Positions 38,832 through 49,104 of a stretch of 64,000 bases of DNA are shown one piece after another (the stretch's first letter is position 1; each line of letters starts with the position of its first letter). Under the pieces are notes generated by a model that worked only from the letters and a program-made list of their open reading frames with translations, did not search any database and was not told the origin of the DNA. This stretch comes from Salinicola endophyticus (GTDB lineage Bacteria; Pseudomonadota; Gammaproteobacteria; Pseudomonadales; Halomonadaceae). The DNA lies in NCBI RefSeq assembly GCF_003206575.1, contig NZ_PZJO01000004.1, positions 61,934 through 125,933 of the forward strand. The letters are read 5' to 3'. The position numbers were made by a program, and so were the translations under genes.

Positions 38832-39488
38832 TTAATCATCATCCCCATAGTACTGCACGCCGAGCTGGATCAGCTCTCGGCCCTGAGCCTTGCGATGCAG
38901 GTTGGTGTCGCGCAGCGAATAGACGCAGCCGCAGTACTCCTGCTGATAGAAGCGCTCGCGCTTGCTGATCTCGATCATGCGCTGCGAGCCGCCTTTCTTG
39001 CGCCAGTTGTAGTCCCAGTAGGCCATGCCCTTGTACGGGGCGGCGGCGCGATGGCCGCAGTCGTTGATCTGCGCCATGTTCTTCCAGCGTGAGATGCCCA
39101 GGGAGCTGGAGATGAGCGAATAGCCGTGCTCATGGGCATAGAGCGCGGTGCGCTCGAAACGCATGTCGAAGCACATGGTGCAGCGAATGCCGCGCTCCGG
39201 TTCGTACTCCATGCCCTTGGCGCGGGCGAACCAGTTGTCGGTGTCGTAGTCGGCGTCGATGAAGGCGATGCCGTTCTCCTCGGCAAAGCGGATGTTCTCC
39301 TCCTTGCGCAGCAGATACTCCTTCTTGGGATGGATATTGGGGTTGTAGAAGAAGATCGCGTAGTCGATGCCGGAGGCCTGCAGCGCCTCCATCACCTCGC
39401 CGGAGCAGGGCGCGCAGCAGGAGTGGAGCAGCAGCTTGTCGTGGCCTGAAGGCAGCGTCAGCGTGTCGCGTTGGTCGAGGGTGGACAT
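38832..39488 (-). CDS. queH: Epoxyqueuosine reductase QueH
   Basis: Reduces epoxyqueuosine to queuosine in tRNA anticodons, an alternative to QueG. 218 residues (former DUF208) with [58 protein letters not shown] and CGCVYSLRD, the paired cysteines binding the iron-sulfur cluster and metal. The ATG at 39488 has only a weak ribosome binding site. It is the last gene before a 276-bp gap that contains a MITE-like element. Confidence 0.95.
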   Translation of the reverse strand: MSTLDQRDTLTLPSGHDKLLLHSCCAPCSGEVMEALQASGIDYAIFFYNPNIHPKKEYLLRKEENIRFAEENGIAFIDADYDTDNWFARAKGMEYEPERGIRCTMCFDMRFERTALYAHEHGYSLISSSLGISRWKNMAQINDCGHRAAAPYKGMAYWDYNWRKKGGSQRMIEISKRERFYQQEYCGCVYSLRDTNLHRKAQGRELIQLGVQYYGDDD

Positions 39489-39617
39489 GGTGAAACCGGG
39501 TCGTAGAGAGAGGGGAGTCGTCAGATCGAGATGGTGAGTCGCCGCCGGGGCCGCGTCAATGTCGACCCGCGTTAATGCTGCGCCGCCCGCCGGGCGGCGC
39601 GAGGGGACAGCCGCGCG

Positions 39618-39764
39618 TCAGGAAAGCGCTGAATAAATCGCCGAACGAGATGAAGGGCAAGGCGCACGGAACGCAGAAAGCGAGACATAACGTGGGGTTA
39701 GGCGAGCTTTCGAGTACCGCGCAACGTGGCCATTCGCTCGTGCAGGCATTTATGCAGTGGTTCC

Positions 39765-39767
<3 letters not shown>
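39618..39767. mobile_element. MITE-like element, family A copy 1 (150 bp)
   Basis: Ends are imperfect inverted repeats: TCAGGAAAGCGCTGAATAAA on the left and the complement of TTTATGCAGTGGTTCCTCA on the right, about 16 of 23 positions paired. There is no transposase. The right repeat contains the TGA stop codon (39765-39767, read leftward) of the ydfG gene. An internal hairpin CCGCG-CAA-CGTGG lies at 39717-39729. The right half from 39691 is repeated at 53281-53358. Confidence 0.7.
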
Positions 39768-40964
<1,197 letters not shown>

Positions 40965-42251
40965 ATGCATGCACTCAAGAAGCGCCGTTACCACGGTCTC
41001 GAATGGTTGCGCTTTCTCATGGCGTTGTGGATGGTCGCTTACCATTTCGGCGGCATCTACAGCGACATGCCCGACCTGCTGCGCAGTGTCATCGGCATGG
41101 GCTTTTTCGCTACCAGTACCTTTTTCATGCTATCGGGTTTTCTGCTCGCCCATGTCGCGCTGGATGACACTGGGGGCATGAAGATGGGCGGGCCGGCCTT
41201 CGTCGCGCGGCGGCTGTGCAACCTCTATCCGATTCATGTCATCACGCTGCTGCTGGCACTGGGGCTGCTGCTGTTCCAGTACCCGATCCGGCCCGAGGGC
41301 GTGCACGTCTACTTCAATTCGCACCCCTATCTGCCGCTCAGCGACGAGGCCCGGGCGGCCTTCGCCGGGCGCATCTCCTGGTCCAGCGCGCTCGGCCACA
41401 TCGCGCTTCAACTGACCCTGCTGCAGGCCTGGGAGCCGCGCTTTCTGTGGCTCAACGGGGCCTCGTGGTCGATCTCCGCGCTGCTCTTCTTCTACGCCTG
41501 CTTTCCACTGCTGGCCCCGCGCCTGATGCGCCTGCAGCGCTGGGGGCTGGCGCTATTGGTAGTCTGGGGGCTGTATGCCGCCGGCCCGCTGGTAGCGACC
41601 CTGAGTGGTGCCTTCGACTATGTCACTGTCGGCATGCTGCACCGCAACCCGCTGTTCCGGCTGCCGGAGTTCCTGACCGGCATCCTGCTCTATCGTGCCC
41701 TGCAGACGGCCGGACTGGCCGAGCTGCTGCGCCGCTTGCGCTATCCATTGCTGGCGCTGGGGCTGTGTGGGGTGCCGGTGGGGGTGTGGCTGCTCAAGCT
41801 CGATGGCCTGCATCTCTACTATCTGACCCATAACGGCCTGCTGTTGCCGTTTCAGGCACTGGTGCTGCTCAGCGCCACGGCCTTCGCCTCGCCCGCCAGC
41901 GCGGCGAACCGTGCCCGGCTACAGCACCTGGGCGAGGCGGCGCTGTGCATCTTCGCCCTGCACACGCCGCTGATCGGTCCCTTTGCCCGTGCCACGCGCT
42001 GGCTGCTGCTGCGTTGGCACGAGGGCTGGGTCGCGGCGAGTGGCAACGCGGCGCTGAAGTTCGCCATCCCGCTGTGGACGATGGCCATTCATCTGACACT
42101 GATCGTGGTGCTGGCACTGATCATGCAGCGCTATGTGGTCAAGCCGCTGCGCGGGTGGCTGGAGCGGCGGCTGCCGGCGGCGTGGCAGCCACAGCCGCGC
42201 CCCGGCGCTGGCGATCAGCCGACCGCACTGCGCCAAGTTGCGCTATCCTAG
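40965..42251 (+). CDS. Membrane acyltransferase, family 3 (OafA/YrhL type)
   Basis: 428-residue inner-membrane protein with about ten helices. Opens with the AT3 signature YHGLEWLRFLMALWMVAYHFGG (the catalytic His of the family lies in this helix), then FFMLSGFLLAHVAL and RRLCNLYPIHVITLLLAL. Family members transfer acetyl or other acyl groups onto surface polysaccharides, lipids or peptidoglycan. No glycan cluster is adjacent, so the acceptor is unknown. GGAGGAGG lies 6 bases before the ATG, an unusually strong ribosome binding site. Confidence 0.88.
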   Translation: MHALKKRRYHGLEWLRFLMALWMVAYHFGGIYSDMPDLLRSVIGMGFFATSTFFMLSGFLLAHVALDDTGGMKMGGPAFVARRLCNLYPIHVITLLLALGLLLFQYPIRPEGVHVYFNSHPYLPLSDEARAAFAGRISWSSALGHIALQLTLLQAWEPRFLWLNGASWSISALLFFYACFPLLAPRLMRLQRWGLALLVVWGLYAAGPLVATLSGAFDYVTVGMLHRNPLFRLPEFLTGILLYRALQTAGLAELLRRLRYPLLALGLCGVPVGVWLLKLDGLHLYYLTHNGLLLPFQALVLLSATAFASPASAANRARLQHLGEAALCIFALHTPLIGPFARATRWLLLRWHEGWVAASGNAALKFAIPLWTMAIHLTLIVVLALIMQRYVVKPLRGWLERRLPAAWQPQPRPGAGDQPTALRQVALS

Positions 42252-42325
42252 CCGTTTTCGGGTCGATTGGCGTCTGCCTTCCGGGGCGCTTCTGGTCCCG
42301 CGAATCCATCGTCAAGGAACGCCGC

Positions 42326-43381
42326 ATGAAGGGAAGCATACGTGTAGGTCTGGTCGGCTACGGGATGGCCAGCAAGCGGTTCCATGCGCCGCTGATCGCC
42401 GCCCAGGAGGGGCTGTCGCTGGTCGCCATCGCCAGTCGCGACAGCGCGAAAGTCCGGGTCGACTGGCCCGACGTGCCGGTCGAGTCGTCACCCGAGGCGC
42501 TGTTTGCGCGTGACGACATCGACCTGGTGGTGATTCCCACCCCCAATGCCACGCACTACCCGCTGGTCAGTCAGGCGCTCGCCGCCGGCAAGCACGTGGT
42601 GGTCGACAAGCCGTTTACGGTCAGCGTGGACGAGGCGGAGAAGCTCTGCCTGCAGGCGATCGAGGCCAAGCGACTGCTCTCGGTGTTTCATAACCGCCGC
42701 TGGGACGGTGACTTCCTGACCGTGCGCAACCTGATCGATAGCCAGGCGCTGGGCCGGGTGGTGCACTTCGAGTCGCATTTCGACCGCTACCGTCCGGAGA
42801 TCCCCACGCGCTGGCGCGAGTCGCCGGGGCCAGGGGCCGGGTTGTGGTTCGATCTCGGTTCGCATCTGCTGGATCAGGCGCTGGTGCTGTTCGGCCGGCC
42901 GCAGTCGATCTGGCTGGATCTCGCCGAGCAGCGCGATGGGGCCCAGGTCGATGACTATTTCCACGCCGTGCTGCGTTACGACCAGCGCCGCGTGGTGCTG
43001 CACGCCGGGGCGCTGGTGGCGGCGGCGGGGGCACGCTTCACCGTGCACGGCAGCCGCGCCAGCTATATCAAGCATGGCCTCGATCCGCAGGAGGACATGC
43101 TTAAGCGCGGCGACCGCCTGCCGACGCCCCACTGGGGCGAGGATTGGCGCCACGGCATGCTCACCATCGGCCAGGTGCGCGAGGGCGGGCAGCCGGAGCT
43201 GCATGAGGTGCCGACGCTGCCGGGCGACTATCTCGCCTATTACACCGGGGTGCGCGACGCCATTCTCGGCCGCGCGCCGCTGCCGGTGACGGCGGAAGCG
43301 GCGCTCGAGGTGATGCGGCTGCTCGAGGCCGGAGTGGAGAGCGCCCGCAGCGGTCAGGCGGTCGCCATCGGCGGCGCCTGA
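42326..43381 (+). CDS. Gfo/Idh/MocA-family NAD(P)+ oxidoreductase (YdgJ-like)
   Basis: 351 residues. N-terminal Rossmann domain with VGLVGYGMASKRFHAPLI, VVIPTPNATHYPLV and the AGKHVVVDKPF block (usually EKP). The C-terminal beta-sheet domain has FHNRRWDGDFLTVRNLI and LWFDLGSHLLDQAL. Similar to E. coli YdgJ, a dehydrogenase of the group that acts on sugars, inositols or sugar amines. The ATG at 42326 with AAGGAAC upstream is preferred over the open frame upstream, which overlaps the acyltransferase. It converges on the altronate-dehydratase gene across a MITE-like element. Confidence 0.87.
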   Translation: MKGSIRVGLVGYGMASKRFHAPLIAAQEGLSLVAIASRDSAKVRVDWPDVPVESSPEALFARDDIDLVVIPTPNATHYPLVSQALAAGKHVVVDKPFTVSVDEAEKLCLQAIEAKRLLSVFHNRRWDGDFLTVRNLIDSQALGRVVHFESHFDRYRPEIPTRWRESPGPGAGLWFDLGSHLLDQALVLFGRPQSIWLDLAEQRDGAQVDDYFHAVLRYDQRRVVLHAGALVAAAGARFTVHGSRASYIKHGLDPQEDMLKRGDRLPTPHWGEDWRHGMLTIGQVREGGQPELHEVPTLPGDYLAYYTGVRDAILGRAPLPVTAEAALEVMRLLEAGVESARSGQAVAIGGA

Positions 43382-43404
43382 GTCACGCGTAGGCAGTGAT
43401 CTAA

Positions 43405-43580
43405 GCTTAGAGCGCCTTTCACAACCGCTAGACGACATGGGCTTATCCGGCGGCAGGGCGTCGCGAGGGCGCTGTGAACCCTTCCCTGGGCGCTACCTTT
43501 GCCATCCCTGGCAAAGGACCCTCGCTTTGCCCTGCCTCTGGCGCCCATCGTCAGATGGTTTGTAAAAATGGGCTCTTAGG
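43405..43580. mobile_element. MITE-like element, family B (176 bp)
   Basis: Imperfect terminal inverted repeats: GCTTAGAGCGCCTTTCACAA at the left and the complement of TTTGTAAAAATGGGCTCTTAG at the right, roughly 17 of 23 paired. The inside folds as nested hairpins: CCTTTGCCA-TCCC-TGGCAAAGG (9-bp perfect stem, 43496-43517), and GGCAGGGC (43452) with GCCCTGCC (43529). No coding capacity. The right end holds the TAA stop of the leftward uxaA gene at 43576-43578. Confidence 0.7.
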
Positions 43581-45165
43581 TAATGACGCCGATCTGCCAC
43601 GGCACGAACTCCTGCTGCCCATAGCCGTGGCGTTCGCTCTGGCTGGGGTCGCCGGAGGCGAGGGTGAGCAGCCGCTGGAAGATCTGCTCGCCCAGGGTGT
43701 CGAGATCGGTCTCGCCATCCACCAGGGTGCCGCAGTTGATGTCCATGTCGTCACGCTGGCGCTGCCACAGGGCGCTGTTGGTGGCCAGCTTCAATGAGGG
43801 GACCGGGGCGCAGCCGAAGGCGCTGCCGCGGCCGGTGGTGAAGGCGATCAGGTTGCAGCCGGAGGCGACCTGGCCGGTCACCGAGACCGGATCGAAGCCG
43901 GGGGAGTCCATGAAGGCCAGTCCCCGTTCGCGCATCGGTTCGGCGTACTCCAGCACCTCGACCAGCGGTACCGTGCCGGCCTTGGCCACCGCCCCCAGCG
44001 ACTTCTCGAGAATCGTGGTCAGTCCGCCCGCCTTGTTGCCGGCGGAGGGGTTGTTGTCCAGCGAGGCGCCGCGTACCCGGCAGTAGGCTTCCCACCAGTG
44101 AATGCGCGCGATCAGCTTGTCGGCCACCGCCGGGCTGACCGCGCGGCGTGTGAGCAGGTGCTCGGCGCCGTAGATCTCGGGGGTCTCCGCGAGCACCGCG
44201 CTGCCGCCGTGGGCGACCAGGCGATCCACCGCCGCGCCCAGGGCCGGATTGGCAGTGATGCCGGAGTAGCCGTCGGAGCCGCCGCACTGTAGCGCCACGC
44301 GCAGGTGCTCGGCGCCGCAGGGCACGCGCTCGACTTGGTTGGCCTCGGCGAGCAGCCCCTCGATATGGCGGATGCCCTCGGCAATGGCGCGGGTGGTGCC
44401 ACCGATCTGCTGGATGGTGTAGGGGTAGAGGCGTGGGCCCGGCTGCAACCCCTGGGACTCGATCAGCGCCTCGATCTGGTTGGTCTCGCAGCCGAGCCCG
44501 ATCACCAGCACGGCGGCGAAATTGACGTGGCGGGCGTAGCCGGCGAGGGTCCGCTGCAGCATGGCCAGCGCTTCACCGTCGGCGGCCACCGCGCAGCCGA
44601 CCCCGTGGGTCAGCGCGACGACGCCGTCGACGTTGGGGTAGGGCGCCATCGCCTCGGGGTGGACATCGCGGCGGAAGTGGTCGGCGATCGCGTGGGCCAC
44701 GGTGGCCGAGCAGTTGACCGAGGTCAGAATGCCGATGTAGTTGCGCGTAGCCACCCGCCCGTCGGGGCGCGGGATACCCATGAAGGTCGCCGGTTCGGCA
44801 ACCGGCACTACCGGCACCACTTCGCTGCCGATGGCGTAGTCCTTCGCCGGGGTGTCTCCGGCGTTCGGGTCCTGAGCCCCGCCCTCCAGGTTGCCGATAC
44901 TCAGATTGTGCACGTGAACGTGGTCGCCGGCGGCGATATCGGCGCTGGCGATGCCGATGATCTGGCCGTAGCGGCGTAGGCTCTCGCCGGCGGCGATAGG
45001 CCGCAGGGCGATCTTGTGCGCGGCGGGCACGGCAGTGCTCAGCACCACGCCCGGGCTCACCTCGGTGCCGGCCGGCAGGGGCTGGCGGGCGATGACGACA
45101 TCGTCACGTTCGTGCAGGCGGATGACCGACGCCGGCGCGTCGGTGGCTTGCGCAATCAGGGCCAC
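43576..45165 (-). CDS. uxaA: UxaA-family (altronate dehydratase) lyase
   Basis: 529 residues. N-terminal SAF domain (HERDDVVIARQPLPAGTEV, then RYGQIIGIASADIAAGDHVH) followed by the catalytic UxaA domain with GYVGRN-equivalent VATRNYIGILTSVNCSA, VIGLGCETNQIEALI, LQCGGSDGYSGITANPALG, NPSAGNKAGGLTTI and TTGRGSAFGCAPVPSLKLAT. Family enzymes are iron-dependent and dehydrate altronate (or galactarate) to 2-keto-3-deoxygluconate types. Start codon is GTG at 45165 with GAGGAG upstream. A divergent LysR gene probably controls it. The stop codon belongs to the family-B MITE-like element. Altronate versus galactarate is not settled by sequence. Confidence 0.85.
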   Translation of the reverse strand: MALIAQATDAPASVIRLHERDDVVIARQPLPAGTEVSPGVVLSTAVPAAHKIALRPIAAGESLRRYGQIIGIASADIAAGDHVHVHNLSIGNLEGGAQDPNAGDTPAKDYAIGSEVVPVVPVAEPATFMGIPRPDGRVATRNYIGILTSVNCSATVAHAIADHFRRDVHPEAMAPYPNVDGVVALTHGVGCAVAADGEALAMLQRTLAGYARHVNFAAVLVIGLGCETNQIEALIESQGLQPGPRLYPYTIQQIGGTTRAIAEGIRHIEGLLAEANQVERVPCGAEHLRVALQCGGSDGYSGITANPALGAAVDRLVAHGGSAVLAETPEIYGAEHLLTRRAVSPAVADKLIARIHWWEAYCRVRGASLDNNPSAGNKAGGLTTILEKSLGAVAKAGTVPLVEVLEYAEPMRERGLAFMDSPGFDPVSVTGQVASGCNLIAFTTGRGSAFGCAPVPSLKLATNSALWQRQRDDMDINCGTLVDGETDLDTLGEQIFQRLLTLASGDPSQSERHGYGQQEFVPWQIGVIT

Positions 45166-45489
45166 GGTCTTCTCCTCGTTATCGTGCCACTTTCGTCTAT
45201 TCGACCTATGGCAAAAAAGCCTGTCTGATCAGGGAATTGCAATGTCACGGCCTCAGGCGAACCCTATCGCCGGCCGGCATTGAGCGCTACTGAGAGTTGC
45301 TGATCGTGGGATAATCGGTACGCATTGGGCCAAAGTCTTAGGCTTTGGTACGAGAACTGCCTGTGCTCGCCGACTTTGCGTAGACACCCTGGCGTGCTGC
45401 GCGGGGGCGGATGCCTATCAGGCATGGCGGCGCGGTCCTTTAGCCGGCGAGCGCGCGGCCGGCGCGGATCCACAACGCAAGGGGAACCC
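45166..45489. promoter_or_regulatory. Divergent control region uxaA / LysR gene
   Basis: 324 bp carrying both promoters. CCAAAG-N7-CTTTGG at 45330-45348 is a small inverted repeat of the size of LysR-family binding sites, and GGATAATC at 45310 resembles a -10 region. It may be the LysR operator. No RNA gene was seen. Confidence 0.45.
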
Positions 45490-46509
45490 ATGACGCCCAC
45501 CCTGGACGAGCTGATGTCGCGCCTGCGCCTGCGCCAGCTGCGGCTACTGATGGCACTGGACGAGTGCGGATCGATACACAAGGCGGCGGAGCGGGTGGCG
45601 ATCTCCCAGCCGGGCGCCACCCGCGCGCTCAGCGAGATCGAGGCGACGCTCGGCACCACGCTCTTCGTGCGCAGCGCGCGCGGACTGGAGGCGACCGACA
45701 TGGGCCGCTGCCTGGTGCGTTATGCCCGGTTGATCCAGACCGACGTCGCCCATCTGCGCGAGGAGATGATCGGCATTCAGCAGGGCTATGGCGGGCATCT
45801 GGCGGTGGGCGGCACCATGGGCGCGATCGCTACCCTGGTCGATGCGATTGCGCGGGTGCGCGCCGAGCAGCCGTCGCTGTCACTGGAGATCGTCGAGGAC
45901 ACCAGCGAGGGGCTTTTGCGTCTGCTCGATCAGGGGCGGCTGGACGTGGCGCTGTGCCGCTCCCACTTCGGCCGCCAGCCGGCGGACTACCATCGTCAGG
46001 GGAGCTTTCCCGAGCCGCTGTGGGTGGTGGCCAACCCGCGTCATGCGCTGGCCAGCGAGGTGCAGCCCGACTTTGCCCATCTGGCCGCGCAGCCCTGGAT
46101 CGTCTATCCGGTGAGCATGCCACGCCTGCTCGAGCAGGAGTTCGTGGCGGCGGGGCTGGCGCAGCCGGTCAAGTCGCTCGAGATCTCCTCGACCTACGCC
46201 ATCCTGGCGATGCTCGAACGCGACGACGGCGTGCTGGCGCTGCTGCCGGAGCGGATCGCCCGCGACCCGGTGGCGCGGGGCGCGATCTCACGCATCGACT
46301 ATCAGGTGCTGACCCAGAACCCGCCCTTCGAACTGCTGTGGCGGCGCGATCGGGCGCTGTCGCCGGCTGCCAGTCGCTTTATCGCCTGCTATCGGGCCTG
46401 CGCGGAAGAGGGCGCAAGGGAGAGCGCGGAAGAGGGCGCAAGGGAGAGCGCGGAAGAGGGCGCAAGGGAGAGCTCGGCAAGGGGCGCCATGAAGGGCGCG
46501 GTGGAGTGA
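45490..46509 (+). CDS. LysR-family regulator with tandem-repeat C-terminal tail
   Basis: 339 residues. N-terminal winged helix-turn-helix (LRQLRLLMALDECGSIHKAAERV, ISQPGATRALSEIEATLGTTLF), then an effector domain with GGHLAVGGTMGAIATLVDA. Structure resembles the GbpR/galactose-binding LysR group. It is divergent from uxaA and is the likely regulator of that gene. After the normal end of the fold the chain continues with three copies of an eight-residue unit (EEGARESA) encoded by an exact 24-bp tandem repeat. The ATG at 45490 has AAGGGGAA upstream; a longer frame to 45325 runs through the control region. Confidence 0.85.
   Translation: MTPTLDELMSRLRLRQLRLLMALDECGSIHKAAERVAISQPGATRALSEIEATLGTTLFVRSARGLEATDMGRCLVRYARLIQTDVAHLREEMIGIQQGYGGHLAVGGTMGAIATLVDAIARVRAEQPSLSLEIVEDTSEGLLRLLDQGRLDVALCRSHFGRQPADYHRQGSFPEPLWVVANPRHALASEVQPDFAHLAAQPWIVYPVSMPRLLEQEFVAAGLAQPVKSLEISSTYAILAMLERDDGVLALLPERIARDPVARGAISRIDYQVLTQNPPFELLWRRDRALSPAASRFIACYRACAEEGARESAEEGARESAEEGARESSARGAMKGAVE
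46402..46473 (+). repeat. Exact 3 x 24-bp tandem repeat (VNTR) in the LysR gene
   Basis: Unit GCGGAAGAGGGCGCAAGGGA plus GAGC, 24 bp, repeated three times with no change (46402, 46426, 46450). The unit length is a multiple of three, so copy-number change would keep frame and vary the protein tail. Confidence 0.95.
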
Positions 46510-46560
46510 GTGGTCGCGTGTTCGGTGGCCTGAACGGCATGGCCGCGGCCTCGCAGAGCA

Positions 46561-46590
46561 AGCCACCCGGCCATTGACGGGTGGCTTTCT
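46561..46590 (+). terminator. Terminator between LysR gene and nudE
   Basis: AGCCACCCG and CGGGTGGCT form a perfect 9-bp stem with an 8-nt loop, followed by TTCT. It serves the rightward LysR gene and may act in both directions between convergent genes. Confidence 0.65.
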
Positions 46591-46653
46591 GCGTCCAGGG
46601 GCGGTGTCACACGGAAGGCGCGAGGAGGGCGGTCACCCCGGTCTCTGGCTGAC

Positions 46654-47247
46654 TTACCACCAGCTCTCGCTATCGCGCTCGCTGCGCAGCTTGTCACGGG
46701 CGATGAATAGCGCGGCGATGGCCCGTGCTTCATGAAAATCCTCGCGCGCCAGCAGGCTCGAGATATCCTCGATGGGAAACGCCTCCACCGCCAGGGGTTC
46801 CGGCTCGTCGCCGGCCAGGCGCTTGGGGTAGAGGTCACTGGCCAGCATCACCTGCATGCGGTGATCCATGTAGTTGGGCGCCAGCGACAGTTCGATCAGC
46901 GGCTCGATGCGCCTGGCACCCATGCCGCACTCCTCCATCAGCTCGCGATTGGCGGCGGTCACGATGTCCTCGCCCGGGTCGACCAGCCCCTTGGGCAAGG
47001 TGAGCGCATAGTCGTCGAAACCGGCGGCATACTCGTGGATCAGCAGGACGTGATCCGGGTCCGGCATGGCGATGATCATGACCGCGCCACGCCCCTTGCC
47101 CTTGAGCCGTTCGAAGGTGCGCTCGGCGCCGTTGGAGAAGCGTAGATCGAGCGATTCGATCGCGAACAGCTGGCTGCTGGCCACCTCTCGGCGCGCCAGT
47201 ATGCTGGGCTTGGCGGGGGGAGTCGGCGGAAAGTCGGTGGGCGCCAT
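46654..47247 (-). CDS. nudE: ADP compounds hydrolase NudE
   Basis: 197-residue Nudix hydrolase cleaving ADP-ribose, NADH or Ap3A-type dinucleotides. The Nudix box is complete: GLVDPGEDIVTAANRELMEECG. The N-terminal KPSILARREVASSQLFAIESLDLRFSNG and the tail residues fit NudE better than other Nudix groups. It is divergent from hslR, the same neighbourhood as in E. coli and Pseudomonas. Confidence 0.92.
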   Translation of the reverse strand: MAPTDFPPTPPAKPSILARREVASSQLFAIESLDLRFSNGAERTFERLKGKGRGAVMIIAMPDPDHVLLIHEYAAGFDDYALTLPKGLVDPGEDIVTAANRELMEECGMGARRIEPLIELSLAPNYMDHRMQVMLASDLYPKRLAGDEPEPLAVEAFPIEDISSLLAREDFHEARAIAALFIARDKLRSERDSESWW

Positions 47248-47401
47248 GCGGCCTCCAGGTCAAAGGGCAGGTACTCAGCGTACAATAATCAGGGCGGCAC
47301 GCCTTGGAAACCCGTTCTCGGCGCGTGCCGATAGCGCCAGGTACCAGGGTTGAAGCGGTGCCTGCCTGACCCCACCTAGAGTCGATCGAGGAGAGAGACC
47401 A

Positions 47402-47794
<393 letters not shown>

Positions 47795-47967
47795 GACAGG
47801 TCAGCGGACGGTTTCCTGTGGCCGCCGCTTCCTGATGCCTTGGCCTTTCTTCCCCGGTTGTCGGCCTGCGTGGGTGCGCCTGTGATGGCCGCCACGCGAT
47901 GCCGGCAGCCTGTTCCGATTTCCGTTCTGGCGGGACCCGTCGCGGTCCCCGGCAAGAGATTTCAGCG

Positions 47968-48840
47968 ATGAGTGATCAGATTCAGCGGTTTTTATTCGAC
48001 GACACCAATGTGCGTGGCGAGATCGTCCAGCTGCAGGCGGCCTACGGCGAGGTGTTGGCCCGTCATGACTACCCGGCGGCGATTTCGCGCCAGATGGGCG
48101 AGCTGCTCAGCGCGGTGGCGCTGCTGACCGAGACGGTCAAGCTCGATGGCACTGTCAGTCTCGAGGTGCGCGGGCGCCAGGGCGTCGAGGTGCTGATGGC
48201 GGAGTCCAACCCGGGTGGCGAGCTGCGCGGTATCGCTCGCTTCGATGAAGCGCGGGACTTCGACCCCGCCGCCAGCCTGCGCGAGCTGGTCGGCGAGGGG
48301 CAGATCGTGATCACCCTCGACCCCAAGGAGGGGCAGCGCTATCAGGGGATCGTCGCGCTCGAGCACGCCGATCTGGCGGGCTGTCTCGAGGCTTACTTCA
48401 GCCAGTCCGAGCAGCTTGCCACGCGGCTGTGGCTGAGCGCCGACGGCTCGCGCAGCGCGGGTCTGCTGCTGCAGCAACTGCCCGATGATCATTCGAACAA
48501 GGACCCGGATGCCTGGGATCGGGTGGTACACCTGGCTTCGACCATCACCGCCGACGAGCTGCTGGGTCTCGGGCGCCAGGAAGTGCTCTACCGGCTGTTC
48601 CACGAGGAGACCACCCGGGTCTTCACGCCCAAGGCGCTGGCGTTCGGCTGCACCTGCTCGCGCGAGCGGGTGGCCAATGCCCTGCACACGCTGGGTGCCG
48701 ATGAGCTGCGCGAGATCCTCGAGCAGGAGCGCGCGGTCGAGACCCAGTGCCATTTTTGTCATACCCGTTACCACTTCAGCGCCGCCGACGTCGAGGCGAT
48801 CATCGAGTCACCCCAGGCGCCACCGCCCACCGTGCACTGA
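47968..48840 (+). CDS. hslO: Redox-regulated chaperone Hsp33
   Basis: Holdase chaperone switched on by oxidation. 290 residues: N-terminal substrate-binding domain starting [22 protein letters not shown], then the C-terminal zinc centre CTCS (CxC) and CHFC (CxxC), the redox switch. The start at 47968 matches the family; the frame upstream to 47899 is extraneous. The hslR-hslO pair is conserved, and a strong terminator follows. Confidence 0.96.
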   Translation: MSDQIQRFLFDDTNVRGEIVQLQAAYGEVLARHDYPAAISRQMGELLSAVALLTETVKLDGTVSLEVRGRQGVEVLMAESNPGGELRGIARFDEARDFDPAASLRELVGEGQIVITLDPKEGQRYQGIVALEHADLAGCLEAYFSQSEQLATRLWLSADGSRSAGLLLQQLPDDHSNKDPDAWDRVVHLASTITADELLGLGRQEVLYRLFHEETTRVFTPKALAFGCTCSRERVANALHTLGADELREILEQERAVETQCHFCHTRYHFSAADVEAIIESPQAPPPTVH

Positions 48841-48879
48841 TCCGCGACTCAAAGCCTGCGATCAAAGGCGAATTGACGT

Positions 48880-48913
48880 GCGCCCGGGGCGATTTGCGCC
48901 CCGGGCGCTTTTT
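48880..48913 (+). terminator. Rho-independent terminator of hslO
   Basis: GCGCCCGGGGCG and CGCCCCGGGCGC form a perfect 12-bp stem around ATTTG, followed by TTTTT, 39 bases after the stop. Confidence 0.93.
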
Positions 48914-49104
48914 GCCATAATGGCGCTCCTTTTTGCGCCCGCCGAGCGTTGAAGTCGCCGATCTCCGTGACCAGCGTCGTTAACGTAGCGTGGTGAAGCG
49001 TGACTCCAGGTCCGGCATGCCGGGGCAGAGTCACGATCCACTGCTGTCGCGGGCTTCTTGCCGTGAAACGTGACGACGAAGGCCTCAGAGCCCAGGACTG
49101 GATA

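Noticed and set aside
39582-39600. CGCCGCCC-GCC-GGGCGGCG hairpin between queH and the family-A element
   Set aside because: Strong stem but a three-base loop and no T run on either strand; in such GC-rich DNA it is not convincing as a terminator.
46402-46473. Repeat block considered as a CRISPR array
   Set aside because: Units are directly adjacent with no spacers and lie in a reading frame; it is a tandem repeat.
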